A stretch of DNA of 46,394 nucleotides from Gammaproteobacteria bacterium (GTDB taxonomy: Bacteria > Pseudomonadota > Gammaproteobacteria > UBA6429 > Thiohalophilaceae), in the NCBI GenBank assembly GCA_026197095.1, contig JAPHTF010000008.1, forward strand, positions 1 through 46,394. Direction: 5' to 3'. Within the stretch, counting starts at the first letter, position 1; each line of letters starts with the position of its first letter. Made by a program: the position numbers and the translations under genes. Shown here one piece after another: positions 30,494 to 40,559 of this stretch. A model generated the notes under the pieces. It ran no database searches, had not been told where the DNA came from, and worked only from the letters and a program-made list of their open reading frames with translations.

Positions 30494-31807
30494 CTATTCA
30501 ATTTTCCAGCTAAGCTCGTTTTTGTCGGCAGCAAAGGGCTCACAATAGCAGTAACCCAACACTTGGGCGAGTTCGCCATTCACATAAATTAAGGGAATTG
30601 AGGCTCTCAACCAGGGCGGAACTTGCCATTCCTGAAAAAGTTTTTTTAATTGGTGGGTTTGTCCGCGTCCTTGTGGCCGGCAGGATTCGCCACCCTGTCG
30701 GTATCGAATGGAGATTTTGCTATTTAACAGTTTTGCCTGACTGAGCCCCTCACCCGTTGAGGCTTTTGCCGTTATTTTTTGAGTGTTGTTACTCAACGCT
30801 AGCGGACGACCTAAATCAGGCCAGTCTAAAATACTGTCATTTAATGGTTCTATGTGCTTTTCCTGGGCATAAAGGAAACCTTGATAGCGCCTGACCTCTC
30901 CTCCACTCCAGATCACTTCGGGGTTAGCATCTTCAGCGGCGGTTAACACTTCATTTAAAATGCGTTGCAGATGAATCGTATCAGGTAATGATAATCGACA
31001 GATTGACGCTAACCAGTACCGCAGCACATTACGCTGCCGTGGTGCATCAAGTTGAAGTAATCGATCGAGTTTAACCTGGTTATCACTTTGAACTAATAGC
31101 CAGTCTTGTTGAGCTAAATCCGTTAATAGCTTGTTTGCTTCACCCTGATGAGCCGCAGTGCGAGATAAGGTTTTCTTTAATGCAGGCCAACGTGTTTCTA
31201 ATAAAGGCACAATTTCGTGGCGCAAAAAATTACGATCAAAGTCAGTGTCAAAATTACTCGGATCATCAATCCAGTTCAATCCATGTTCGAGCGCATAACT
31301 ATAAACTTCTTCGCGTAAAAAATTTAGCATAGGACGACAAAGCAAGCCTTGTGCAAATTTTTGCTGTTGTGGCATGGCGGCTAAACCCTTAACTCCTGCA
31401 CCTCGTAATAATTGAATTAAGACTGTTTCTGCTTGATCGTCCTGATGATGAGCCAGTAAAAGAACCTCATCTTTTTTAATAAGTTTTCTCCATTCGGCAT
31501 AACGTGCATATCGAGCAGCTTCTTCTGGGCTTGAATTCTTTCTTTTTGCATTAACCAAAACTGCTGTATAAGAGACAGATAACTGCTCACAGATATGGCG
31601 GCAATGTTCTTCCCATTCATTCGCTAACGGGCTTAAACCATGATTAATATGAATCGCTTTAATTTCACAATTGAGTTGAGGTCGTAAGGCAACTAATGAG
31701 TGTAACAAGACATGGGAATCACAACCCCCGCTATAACCCACCCACAATACTTTCGCATTAAGATATCCCGTAAGATTCTCTTTTAATAACGCAGTATTAA
31801 AGCTCAT
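30494..31807 (-). CDS. tilS: tRNA(Ile)-lysidine synthase TilS
   Basis: Modifies the wobble cytidine of the tRNA-Ile that reads AUA, using ATP and lysine. The 437-residue protein has the PP-loop VGYSGGCDSHVLLHSL and AIHINHGLSPLANEWEEHC. LAHHQDDQAETVLIQLLRGA and WIDDPSNFDTDFDRNFLRH follow, then the C-terminal substrate-binding domain (IRYRQGGESCRPQGRGQTHQ). All key motifs are intact. It lies downstream of accA, an order common in gammaproteobacteria. Confidence 0.96.
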   Translation of the reverse strand: MSFNTALLKENLTGYLNAKVLWVGYSGGCDSHVLLHSLVALRPQLNCEIKAIHINHGLSPLANEWEEHCRHICEQLSVSYTAVLVNAKRKNSSPEEAARYARYAEWRKLIKKDEVLLLAHHQDDQAETVLIQLLRGAGVKGLAAMPQQQKFAQGLLCRPMLNFLREEVYSYALEHGLNWIDDPSNFDTDFDRNFLRHEIVPLLETRWPALKKTLSRTAAHQGEANKLLTDLAQQDWLLVQSDNQVKLDRLLQLDAPRQRNVLRYWLASICRLSLPDTIHLQRILNEVLTAAEDANPEVIWSGGEVRRYQGFLYAQEKHIEPLNDSILDWPDLGRPLALSNNTQKITAKASTGEGLSQAKLLNSKISIRYRQGGESCRPQGRGQTHQLKKLFQEWQVPPWLRASIPLIYVNGELAQVLGYCYCEPFAADKNELSWKIE

Positions 31808-31826
31808 AAGTTGTCAGAAAGAAATA

Positions 31827-31849
31827 ATGCCTGCAAGAATTGCAGGCAT
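31827..31849 (-). terminator. Hairpin terminator after accA
   Basis: A perfect 10-bp stem, ATGCCTGCAA against TTGCAGGCAT with a 3-nt loop, lies 10 bp after the accA stop. On the minus strand it is followed by TATTTCTTTC, a moderate U-rich tail. Confidence 0.68.
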
Positions 31850-31859
31850 AGATAAAAAG

Positions 31860-32816
31860 TTATTCTGCGTAATTACCATACGCCATCAGGTGTTCATAAC
31901 GTTGATCCAGTAATTTATCAATTGAAGTAGACGTAAGGTTATCAAGGCTCTGAATCAAGGCATGTTTTAAACTTGATGCAATTGCATCAAGATCGCGATG
32001 CGCACCGCCTAATGGTTCAGGAATAATCTCATCGATCAATTGAAGCTCTTTTAAACGTGGCGCAGTCAGGCCCATTGCTTCAGCCGCTTCGGGGGCTTTG
32101 TCTGCACTACGCCATAAAATGGTGGCACAACCCTCCGGAGAAATGACGGAATAGGTACTGTACTCAAGCATCATGAGACGATCTCCTACGCCGATGGCTA
32201 ATGCTCCACCTGAACCACCTTCACCGATAACTGTATTGATGATTGGTGTTTTTAATTCGGACATTTCAAGTAAGTTACGTGCGATGGCTTCGCTTTGACC
32301 ACGCTCTTCCGCACCCACACCCGGATAAGCACCCGGTGTATCAATAAAAGTCAAAACGGGTAATTTAAAACGTTCTGCCATTTTCATTAAACGTAATGCT
32401 TTACGGTAACCTTCTGGGCGAGGCATGCCAAAATTACGTTTAATTTTTTCTTTTGTATCACGGCCTTTTTGTTGGCCAATAATCATGACTGGACGACCGT
32501 CTAAGCGAGCCATGCCGCCGACAAGCGCCGCATCATCTGCGAAAGCACGATCACCATGAAGTTCTTCAAAATCGGTAAAAATACGCTCTACGTAATCCAT
32601 GAAGTATGGACGTTGCGGATGACGTGAAAGCTGAGCAATTTGTGCGGCTTTAAGATTAGAGAAAATCGATTTTGTTAAATCATGGCTTTTACTTTTAAGA
32701 CGAGTTATCTCATCGCCAATATTAATTTCATTATCTGAACCAACATAACGTAATTCTTCGATTTTTGCTTCAAGCTCAGCAATAGGCTGTTCGAAATCAA
32801 GAAAATTTAAATTCAT
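31860..32816 (-). CDS. accA: Acetyl-CoA carboxylase carboxyltransferase subunit alpha
   Basis: Alpha half of the carboxyltransferase that makes malonyl-CoA for fatty acid synthesis. The 318-residue protein begins [20 protein letters not shown]. It contains [60 protein letters not shown] and [20 protein letters not shown]. All are standard AccA motifs, and length is normal. It is followed by a terminator hairpin. The EamA gene lies between it and dnaE. Confidence 0.97.
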   Translation of the reverse strand: MNLNFLDFEQPIAELEAKIEELRYVGSDNEINIGDEITRLKSKSHDLTKSIFSNLKAAQIAQLSRHPQRPYFMDYVERIFTDFEELHGDRAFADDAALVGGMARLDGRPVMIIGQQKGRDTKEKIKRNFGMPRPEGYRKALRLMKMAERFKLPVLTFIDTPGAYPGVGAEERGQSEAIARNLLEMSELKTPIINTVIGEGGSGGALAIGVGDRLMMLEYSTYSVISPEGCATILWRSADKAPEAAEAMGLTAPRLKELQLIDEIIPEPLGGAHRDLDAIASSLKHALIQSLDNLTSTSIDKLLDQRYEHLMAYGNYAE

Positions 32817-32920
32817 AGGAAATTCAACGTCTTATAGTTATAAATATGGATGAGTGATTTAGACTAATTTTAGCGAATTCTCGCAATAACAACCAGTAAT
32901 TTGTCACATTTTAATGAAGT

Positions 32921-33781
32921 TTATGTTTTACGCCCTGTTGTGTAAGACTCATACATTGCCGCTGAAACAACAATTAAACCACCAAAAACGGTTGTCATTT
33001 GTGGCCATTCATTTAATAAAAGTGCAGCAAAAATGGTGGCATATACGACCTGTACACAGGCAATTAAACTCACGGTTTTTGCTTTTAGATTCAACAGGCT
33101 AAATGCAAATAAGGTATGAGGTAGTGCTGTAAAAAAGATACCTAATACAAGTAATTGCATCCATTGAATATCAGTGACATCTGGAATAGTGGTATATGAA
33201 AACGGTAATAACACAATAAAAGTCACCAGGGTCTGATAAAACAAACTATGACGTGCGGTATAACCTTTAAAATAATGCCCCTGAATGATATTTCGAAGTG
33301 AAAAAAATAATGCCGACAAAACACCCCATAAAATACCTTGTGTCGTGTCATTGTTAATTGAAAACTCTGGAACTAATAAATAAATCCCAAACAAAACCGT
33401 TAGCGCACTCAGTATATCTTTGATATGGGGACTTTCACCATGAAACAAAGGTTCTAAAAAAACGGTAATGACAGGAAAGGTATAAAGTGCAATGACACCA
33501 ACCGCTATACTGGAAATTTGCATCGAGTGAAAATACGTTACCCAATGCAGTGCCAGCAAGACACCTAATAAAATGACAATACTGTAATCTCTTAAGCTCG
33601 AGAGTCTTAATAATGTACCCTGCCATAAAAATAAGGCAAAAATAATCAGCACAGCAAAAATACTACGCAATAATGTTATTTCTAAAGCTGTTAGCGCTAT
33701 AAATTTTGAAAATAATGCCGTTAAACCAAAAATTAAAACTGCTGAGTGAACGGCGAATAAGCCTTTAAAAGAATTGGTCAT
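32921..33781 (-). CDS. EamA/DMT-superfamily transporter
   Basis: A 286-residue membrane protein with about ten hydrophobic helices arranged as two EamA repeats (for example LFAVHSAVLIFGLTALFSKF and GVLSALFFSLRNIIQG). It belongs to the drug/metabolite transporter group, which mostly exports amino acids or metabolites; the substrate is not predictable. Its ATG overlaps the dnaE stop (ATGA, 33778-33781), so it is translationally coupled to the replicative polymerase. Insertion of this gene between dnaE and accA is not part of the usual backbone. Confidence 0.88.
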   Translation of the reverse strand: MTNSFKGLFAVHSAVLIFGLTALFSKFIALTALEITLLRSIFAVLIIFALFLWQGTLLRLSSLRDYSIVILLGVLLALHWVTYFHSMQISSIAVGVIALYTFPVITVFLEPLFHGESPHIKDILSALTVLFGIYLLVPEFSINNDTTQGILWGVLSALFFSLRNIIQGHYFKGYTARHSLFYQTLVTFIVLLPFSYTTIPDVTDIQWMQLLVLGIFFTALPHTLFAFSLLNLKAKTVSLIACVQVVYATIFAALLLNEWPQMTTVFGGLIVVSAAMYESYTTGRKT

Positions 33782-36700
33782 GACTTATAAACTACATTGA
33801 CCTGTTTATCACCCATTGTCTCACGTAAACGGTTTAATAATTCATCTGTTGGATGAACTTGCCACTCTTCACCTAAACAAATTTCTGCACTTGCATCAGC
33901 CTTATGATAATCCACAACAACAGGACAGAAACCTTCTTTAAAGGGGGTTAAAACTTTCTGTAAATTATGAATAAATCCATTAGCCGCGTGATTATGATCA
34001 ACCGTCACCGTTAAACTTTTAGCATATCGTTCCCGTGCCTGACTAATGTCATAAATTTCTTTCGCCCGCATTTTAAAACCGCCCGAGTAGTCATCAATAC
34101 TGACTTCAACACTGGCTACAATCAGTTTATCTTTTGCCAGGTTTTCACGGTTAGCATTAAACTCTTCAGAGAAAACCGCCATTTCCATTCGACCACTACG
34201 ATCATCCAGTGTTAGGAAGGCCATTTTATCGCCGCGCTTGGTTGTCATCACTCGCATACCAACAACTAATCCCGCCACAATAACCGTTTGGTTTTTTGTT
34301 GGTTTAAGTTCAACTAATCGCCCACTCACAAATTGTTTTAACTCAGGTAAGTAACGGTTAATAGGATGTCCGGTTAAATATAAACCTAAGGTTGTTTTCT
34401 CATTGGCTAAGCGTAACTCTTCACTCCAGTCTTTCTGCACAGAATAATTTTCAGGCCCACTTAAATGGCCATCATCTGCTTCAACTGCCATGCCAAACAT
34501 ATCCTGAATACCGGCTTGTGCATCTCTGGATTTTTGTTCTGCAATTTTTAACGCATCAGGCAATGTCGCCATTATGGTTGATCGATGTTGTTTGAATACA
34601 TCCATCGCACCCGCCATCGTTAAACCTTCTAAAGTACGACGATTAACTTTTCGTAAATCCACACGCTGGCAAAAATCAAACAGGCTTTTAAATTCACCAT
34701 TATTCTGCCTTTCAGTTATAACGCCTTCAATTGCTGCTTCACCCACACCTTTTATTGCGCCTAAGCCATAGATAATCGCACCGTCATCAACCGTGAAACG
34801 ATGTTCACAAAGATTGACATTAGGTGGCTCAACTTTAAGTTTCATTTCGCCACAGTCATCAATCAAGGTAACCACTTTATCGGTATTATCCATATCAGCC
34901 GATAATACAGCCGCCATAAACTCAGAAGGGTAATGCGCTTTTAGCCATGCGGTTTGATATGAAACCAGTGCATATGCTGCGGAGTGAGATTTATTAAAAC
35001 CATAACCGGCAAATTTTTCCATTAAGTCAAAAATATAGGTGGCCGTTTTTTCATCGACATCACGGGCTACTGCGCCTTTTGTAAATATTTCACGTTGCTT
35101 GGCCATCTCTTCAGGTTTTTTCTTACCCATGGCTCGACGTAACAAATCTGCCGCACCTAAAGAGTAATTTGCCAGGACTTGTGCGATTTGCATTACCTGC
35201 TCCTGGTACAAAATTACACCATAGGTGGGTTTTAATATTGATTCGAGATCAGGGTGAGGATAAATAACACGGGCACGACCATGTTTACGATTTATAAAGT
35301 CATCAACCATGCCTGACTGTAAAGGACCCGGACGGAACAATGCCACAAGCGCAACAATGTCCTCAAACTCACTAGGTTGTAGGCGTTGAATTAAGTCTTT
35401 CATACCACGTGACTCCAACTGGAAAACTGCCGTGGTATTTGTCGCTTTTAACAAGTCAAAGGTGGCTTCATCATCAAGTGGAATCGCGGCGATATCGACC
35501 AGCGCTTCACCTTTTTTCTGTTTGTTTTTATTGACTGTTTTTACTGCCCAATCAATGATAGTTAATGTACGCAGTCCGAGAAAATCGAATTTAACTAAAC
35601 CAACCGCTTCAACATCATCTTTATCAAACTGGCTTACCAGGTTTGAGGCATCTTCTTCACAATACAGAGGAGTAAAGTCTGTGAGTTTTGATGGTGAAAT
35701 AACAACACCACCCGCATGCTTACCTGCATTACGCACAATGCCTTCTAATGATTTAGCAAGGTCGATAAGTCCAGCAACATCTTCATCTTCATTATAGAGC
35801 TCTTGTAACTGTTCTTCCTGCTCCAGTGCCTTATCAAGCGTGATACCTATTTCAAAAGGAATTAGTTTGGCGATACGATCTACAAAACCATAGGGATGAC
35901 TTAAGACACGACCTACATCGCGTATAACCGCTTTAGCGGCCATCGAACCGTAGGTAATAATTTGCGAAACTTTATCGCGACCATAAGTTCGTGAAACATA
36001 ATCAATAACACGATCACGCCCTTCCATACAAAAATCAACATCAAAGTCAGGCATGGATACCCGCTCGGGATTTAAGAAACGTTCGAAGAGTAAATCATAT
36101 TTTATTGGATCAAGATCGGTGATGGTCAACGCATAGGCGACAATGGAACCCGCACCTGAACCACGCCCTGGTCCTACAGGTACATCATTTTCTTTTGCCC
36201 AGCGAATAAAGTCGGCAACTATTAAAAAGTAACCGGGGAAACCCATGTTATTGATAACATCAAGTTCAATTTGTAACCGATCATAATATTTTTTTCGAAT
36301 TTCTTCATAATCATCAGCTTGAGTATCAAATAACTGATGCAAACGTTTTTCTAATCCTTTACGAGATTCATCTTCCAGGAATTGTTCTATCGTGAGTCCT
36401 TCCGGGATGGGAAAATCAGGTAAATAATTTTTGCCCAGTGTTAACTCAACAGTGCAGCGTTTGGCTATCTCAATGGTATTTTCAATTGCCGATGGAATAT
36501 CTTTAAACAGCTCAACCATTTCTTCAGGAGAACGCAAATATTGCTGATCACTGTAAAGTTTAGGACGGCGAGGATCATCTAAGGTGCGTCCATCGTGAAT
36601 GCAGACACGGGCTTCATGGGCATCAAAATCTTCTGCCGATATGAAACGAACTTCATTTGTCGCTACCACGGGCACATTATGTTTTAAAGCAAGATCAACT

Positions 36701-37251
36701 GCCGCATGCAGATAATCTTCCTCATTTTCACGACCAGTTCTTTGCAGCTCAAGATAAAATCTATCGGGAAAATGCTGACACCAGTCATTTAGCCGAGTCG
36801 AAGCTAATTCTGTGTTTTCACTTAACAAGGCATGACCAATATCACCGATGCGGCCGCCCGACAATGCAATTAAACCTTCGGTATTTCCGGCAAACCAGCT
36901 CTTTTGCAACATGGGAATGCCACGGTGTTGGCCTTCGGTATACCCTTTTGATACAAGCTGGGTGAGATTGAGGTATCCGGTGTTGTTTATGCACAGAAGC
37001 GTCAGTTTAGTGGGTTGAGTAGAATCATCTTCGCTCGTGACCCAGCAATCAACTCCCACGATAGGCTTTACACCCGCGGCCTGACAAGCCCGGTAAAATT
37101 TGACCAACGCAAACATATTGCTCTGATCGGTCAAAGCAACTGCTGGCATTCCCGCCGCCGCTACCGCTGCAGCAAGGGGCTTGATGCGCACAACACCATC
37201 AACAATAGAATATTCGGTATGCAGGGAAAGATGGACAAACGATTCTGACAT
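33778..37251 (-). CDS. dnaE: DNA polymerase III subunit alpha
   Basis: Catalytic subunit of the replicative polymerase. The 1157-residue protein starts with a PHP domain (FVHLSLHTEYSIVDGVVRIK). It carries the polymerase active-site motif MPDFDVDFCMEGRDRVIDYV and VGPGRGSGAGSIVAYAL. YGVILYQEQVMQIAQVLANY and GYGFNKSHSAAYALVSYQTA follow. The OB-fold (VAGLVVGMRVMTTKRGDKMA) and a C-terminal region with ICLGEEWQVHP complete it. Full length for the family. Confidence 0.97.
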   Translation of the reverse strand: MSESFVHLSLHTEYSIVDGVVRIKPLAAAVAAAGMPAVALTDQSNMFALVKFYRACQAAGVKPIVGVDCWVTSEDDSTQPTKLTLLCINNTGYLNLTQLVSKGYTEGQHRGIPMLQKSWFAGNTEGLIALSGGRIGDIGHALLSENTELASTRLNDWCQHFPDRFYLELQRTGRENEEDYLHAAVDLALKHNVPVVATNEVRFISAEDFDAHEARVCIHDGRTLDDPRRPKLYSDQQYLRSPEEMVELFKDIPSAIENTIEIAKRCTVELTLGKNYLPDFPIPEGLTIEQFLEDESRKGLEKRLHQLFDTQADDYEEIRKKYYDRLQIELDVINNMGFPGYFLIVADFIRWAKENDVPVGPGRGSGAGSIVAYALTITDLDPIKYDLLFERFLNPERVSMPDFDVDFCMEGRDRVIDYVSRTYGRDKVSQIITYGSMAAKAVIRDVGRVLSHPYGFVDRIAKLIPFEIGITLDKALEQEEQLQELYNEDEDVAGLIDLAKSLEGIVRNAGKHAGGVVISPSKLTDFTPLYCEEDASNLVSQFDKDDVEAVGLVKFDFLGLRTLTIIDWAVKTVNKNKQKKGEALVDIAAIPLDDEATFDLLKATNTTAVFQLESRGMKDLIQRLQPSEFEDIVALVALFRPGPLQSGMVDDFINRKHGRARVIYPHPDLESILKPTYGVILYQEQVMQIAQVLANYSLGAADLLRRAMGKKKPEEMAKQREIFTKGAVARDVDEKTATYIFDLMEKFAGYGFNKSHSAAYALVSYQTAWLKAHYPSEFMAAVLSADMDNTDKVVTLIDDCGEMKLKVEPPNVNLCEHRFTVDDGAIIYGLGAIKGVGEAAIEGVITERQNNGEFKSLFDFCQRVDLRKVNRRTLEGLTMAGAMDVFKQHRSTIMATLPDALKIAEQKSRDAQAGIQDMFGMAVEADDGHLSGPENYSVQKDWSEELRLANEKTTLGLYLTGHPINRYLPELKQFVSGRLVELKPTKNQTVIVAGLVVGMRVMTTKRGDKMAFLTLDDRSGRMEMAVFSEEFNANRENLAKDKLIVASVEVSIDDYSGGFKMRAKEIYDISQARERYAKSLTVTVDHNHAANGFIHNLQKVLTPFKEGFCPVVVDYHKADASAEICLGEEWQVHPTDELLNRLRETMGDKQVNVVYKS

Positions 37252-37454
37252 CAGGGTAGTTTGAGATTTATTCCCTTTATACGCAAGGCAGAAAACGCTG
37301 AATCCAGCAAAATTTTATTAAAAATAATTGTCTTTTAACACTGAGCCTAATATGAGCAAAATATGAGCAATGAGTAGCTTAATTTGTATCTAAAATTTCA
37401 TATTCTCATATTACAATTTTTACTCTTACTCTTTTTTTAAATATCACAAGCACA
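37252..37454. promoter_or_regulatory. dnaE-asnB intergenic region with four AATATGAG-type sites
   Basis: An 11-bp unit AATATGAGCAA is repeated twice in tandem (37349-37370). Two inverted copies, TTCATATT and CTCATATTA, lie at 37397-37413. The outer copies form a 9-bp inverted repeat 48 bp apart. This region should hold the dnaE promoter and the end of the asparagine-synthase operon. No clear terminator was seen. Confidence 0.45.
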
Positions 37455-39473
37455 TCAGGACTGCCAGCCAAGTTCATGTGCTTTAGCTTGTGCTTTTGCC
37501 GGCACATTATCCGCAATAAAATGTTGGTGCAAAACCTGTACACCAATCATATGATTAATGATTGCATCAAGCTGAACCTGGGTTGAAACAGGCGCGTCTT
37601 CGGACTCATGCAATGCAAATAAAGCTTTAACACCTTCTTTATCCAGCAAACCCGCATTGTCGATTGCTTCGTCAGAAAGATATTCATCTGCCAGCTTTTT
37701 CATCGCTTGCCATTTTTCAGGATCGGTATGCGCCGGCGGTGCCATAAAAGCAAATTTTTCTCGCTCATAAAGGGTCTTGGGCAAAACCCCTTTCATCGCT
37801 TCACGCAATACATACTTTTCAGTTTTGCCTTTGATACGCATTGAAGGTGGAATCTGGCAGGCGAACTCAGCAAGGTGATGATCAAGAAACGGCGGTCGTG
37901 CTTCCATGGAGTTGGCCATATCAACACGATCACCACCCCAGGTGAGAATTTGACCTTCAAGCATGGTTTTAATCCAGACATATTGCGCTTTATCTAAGGG
38001 ATGACGTCCTTCAAGCATATTACCATCCAGTGCATTCGCTATGGCCTCACCAGGTTGATAAGTTTTTAGTTCATCACGTAATACTTTATTTAACAGCGCA
38101 GGAACATGCTGAGCTGAAGCTAACCACGGTTGTAAACAAGAAGGTGTAAAACCAACAACATTATTTAATGCCGCGTCACTGACTTCATCTTCAGCCAGCA
38201 TAGCGCCTTTAAATAATTTATTGGCTTCAGCCAGCATGCCTTCCCATTCAGCACGTTCAGCAGCAGACAGAGTATCCATACCATGTAAAAACATGTCGCG
38301 GCGAAATGCAGGATAGCCGGCAAACAACTCATCCGAACCTTCACCGGTAACAACCACTTTATAATTAGCCTTGTTTACATGACGACTCATAAGTAACTTT
38401 GCAACACCAAGCGTGTTATAGATAGTGCGTTCGGTATGCCATAAGGTTTCAACAAAATTATCATAAAGATGATTTGCTTTGAGTAACATTACATCCTGAT
38501 CAGCGCCAACTGACTCTGCCATTTCACGTGCTATCGGTGTTTCATCATAATCACTGTCATCAAAACCAATGGTAAATGCTTTCACAGGGGATTGCTGGCT
38601 GGCTGCTGACATACCAAGAATTGAACAGGAATCGATTCCACCTGATAGATAACAGGCAACGGGTACATCAGCTTCAAGTCTTAATTGCACTGCTTCAAGA
38701 AGTTTTTCTTTCACGCCATTAATATAAAAGTCTTCATCATTGGAATCATTTACTTTTCGCTCTTCAAGCAAGGGAAAATCCATGTCCCAGTAACGTTGTT
38801 CAGTAACAGAAAACTTGCCATGATTTCTTTCTATAATAACGGCATATCCGGGTTTAACCTGGTGAATGTTTTCAAATGCTGTTGTACCCGGCACCATGGT
38901 TTGCATTAACTGATGATACACACCCTGTGCATTAAATTTTCTATCTACATCCGGATCGGCAAAGACAACTTTTAACTCTGAACCAAAAACAATCTTGCCA
39001 TTCGTTTCAGTCCAGTACAAAGGTTTAACACCAAAACGATCGCGTACTAACATAAGCCGATCATGTGTTTTATCATAGAGTGCAAATGCAAATTCACCAC
39101 GTAAATGTTGCAACATATCTTCCAGTCCATAACGGGGATAAAGATGCAGTACTAACTCGGAATCACTCTTGGTAGAAAAACGTGCACCATCAAGCGTTAA
39201 ATTTGCACGAAGTTTTTTATAATCATAAAACTCACCGTTATGTGCTAACAGTAAATTATCATCCGCAGAGACAAAAGGTTGCCGGGCACGATTCTCGTCC
39301 AGATCAATAATGGAAAGTCTCGCATGACTAAAACCCACACCCTGCCCTTGCAAAACTTTATAACCAAAACCATCAGGACCACGATGGTATTGAATTGCTG
39401 CCATATTGACTAACAGTTGTGGATCAATCGTGTTATCAGGATTGCTTTGAAAAATACCGGCTATGCCACACAT
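37455..39473 (-). CDS. asnB: Asparagine-synthase-family glutamine amidotransferase
   Basis: A 672-residue class II amidotransferase that adenylates a carboxylate and converts it to an amide with ammonia from glutamine. MCGIAGIFQ exposes the nucleophile Cys2, and glutamine-pocket residues appear in ARLSIIDL, AHNGEFYDY and TKSDSELVLH. The synthetase domain has the PP-loop YLSGGIDSCSILG (SGGIDS at 277-282). It is longer than E. coli AsnB (about 554 residues), with extra sequence at about 400-470 and at the C terminus. It is the last gene of the carbamoyl operon, 36 bp after the carbamoyltransferase. A related enzyme makes the terminal amide of the osmolyte NAGGN. I infer that this one amidates an N-carbamoyl amino acid; plain asparagine synthesis is the alternative. 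Confidence 0.88.
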   Translation of the reverse strand: MCGIAGIFQSNPDNTIDPQLLVNMAAIQYHRGPDGFGYKVLQGQGVGFSHARLSIIDLDENRARQPFVSADDNLLLAHNGEFYDYKKLRANLTLDGARFSTKSDSELVLHLYPRYGLEDMLQHLRGEFAFALYDKTHDRLMLVRDRFGVKPLYWTETNGKIVFGSELKVVFADPDVDRKFNAQGVYHQLMQTMVPGTTAFENIHQVKPGYAVIIERNHGKFSVTEQRYWDMDFPLLEERKVNDSNDEDFYINGVKEKLLEAVQLRLEADVPVACYLSGGIDSCSILGMSAASQQSPVKAFTIGFDDSDYDETPIAREMAESVGADQDVMLLKANHLYDNFVETLWHTERTIYNTLGVAKLLMSRHVNKANYKVVVTGEGSDELFAGYPAFRRDMFLHGMDTLSAAERAEWEGMLAEANKLFKGAMLAEDEVSDAALNNVVGFTPSCLQPWLASAQHVPALLNKVLRDELKTYQPGEAIANALDGNMLEGRHPLDKAQYVWIKTMLEGQILTWGGDRVDMANSMEARPPFLDHHLAEFACQIPPSMRIKGKTEKYVLREAMKGVLPKTLYEREKFAFMAPPAHTDPEKWQAMKKLADEYLSDEAIDNAGLLDKEGVKALFALHESEDAPVSTQVQLDAIINHMIGVQVLHQHFIADNVPAKAQAKAHELGWQS

Positions 39474-39509
39474 AAAAAAATATAAACCTCGGAATTAGTA
39501 AGTAAAAAA

Positions 39510-40559
39510 TTAAAAACGTACAAGACTGGACATTAGCGCCATGCGTGCAAAAACAGCACCGCGTGCCTGGGCGAAATACCAGTTATGTTCGGTATCATCC
39601 AGGTCTGTTGATAATTCTTCACCACGTGCTAATGGATGAAGAATGATGGCTCCTTTTTTTAAAGGCGACGATTTACTCAGTTTATATTCAATACCATGTT
39701 CTTCATAAGTATTGCCTACCCAGGCGATGGCATTAATATAAACCACATCAATATCAGGAAGCTCTGGTTCTAACTCCCTACTGACACGTATATTCAAACC
39801 TTCTGCTTCAAGCTCTTCACGTTGGTCCTGGCTAAATGATTCAGTCGTATTGCAAATAATAACGACTTCCTTAATGGCCTGGCTAATCCGTGAGAGGAAT
39901 AACAATAAACTTCGAACCGTTCGCATGCGTCCTGGATTACCAATAATGCCAATCGTAATTTTTTTATCATCACTGACTTCATTGCTCATCAGTTCAGGTC
40001 GCCATTTGAAAATGGCATACATGTCGGCTAAGGCCTGGGTAGGATGTTCGTCAGTACCATTACCGGCATTTATGATAGGTATCCGTAATGCTTCCAACAT
40101 TTCATATATTGCTCTTTCATTGGAATCACGTAGTACCACAACATCACCATAGTGGTTCATCATTTCGGCAACATCTTTTAATGATTCACCCTTGGCAATA
40201 CCTGTAGTGGATGGATCGGTAATAGAAATAATATCCCCCCCGAGTCGATGCCAGACACTTTCAAAAGAAAGCCGGGTACGCGTACTGGGCTCATAAAATG
40301 CGCTAATCAGAATTTTTCCTGTTAATGGAAACTGACCAAAGCTCTGCTGAGTTTCAAACTTTGCAGAAAGTCGACATAATTGAATCAGTTGTTCACGACT
40401 AAATTGGCGTGCAGAAATAACCGAGTGGTTAGCAAGCTCAGCAATGGCAGCAAAGTCCTCGTCAATTTGCTCCATTAACGCAAGTGGTTGCTCAATACCT
40501 TCTGTCCAGTTTTCAGCTTCTACCGGTTCTTCAAGTTTGGGATGTACTTTTTTTACCAT
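39510..40559 (-). CDS. Aspartate/ornithine carbamoyltransferase-family protein with altered acceptor site
   Basis: A 349-residue carbamoyltransferase with an extra N-terminal leader of about 45 residues. Carbamoyl-phosphate residues of ATCase are kept: PSTRTR (92-96), KGES (K123), R144, EHPTQ (H172, Q175) and MRTV (R213). By hand alignment to E. coli PyrB, the aspartate-binding R229 and Q231 correspond to A277 and A279 (YINAIAW), and HPLPR becomes HPLARGEE. The acceptor is therefore probably not aspartate. Its start overlaps a 40-residue membrane peptide gene by 7 bp, and asnB follows. No regulatory subunit gene (pyrI) is present. Calling it housekeeping PyrB would be risky; I infer carbamoylation of another amino acid. 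Confidence 0.85.
   Translation of the reverse strand: MVKKVHPKLEEPVEAENWTEGIEQPLALMEQIDEDFAAIAELANHSVISARQFSREQLIQLCRLSAKFETQQSFGQFPLTGKILISAFYEPSTRTRLSFESVWHRLGGDIISITDPSTTGIAKGESLKDVAEMMNHYGDVVVLRDSNERAIYEMLEALRIPIINAGNGTDEHPTQALADMYAIFKWRPELMSNEVSDDKKITIGIIGNPGRMRTVRSLLLFLSRISQAIKEVVIICNTTESFSQDQREELEAEGLNIRVSRELEPELPDIDVVYINAIAWVGNTYEEHGIEYKLSKSSPLKKGAIILHPLARGEELSTDLDDTEHNWYFAQARGAVFARMALMSSLVRF

Noticed and set aside
39510-40559. Naming this gene pyrB, the pyrimidine biosynthesis enzyme
   Set aside because: The aspartate-binding Arg and Gln appear to be lost, there is no pyrimidine gene beside it, and the operon is a carbamoyl/amide set. Family membership is kept, the name is not.
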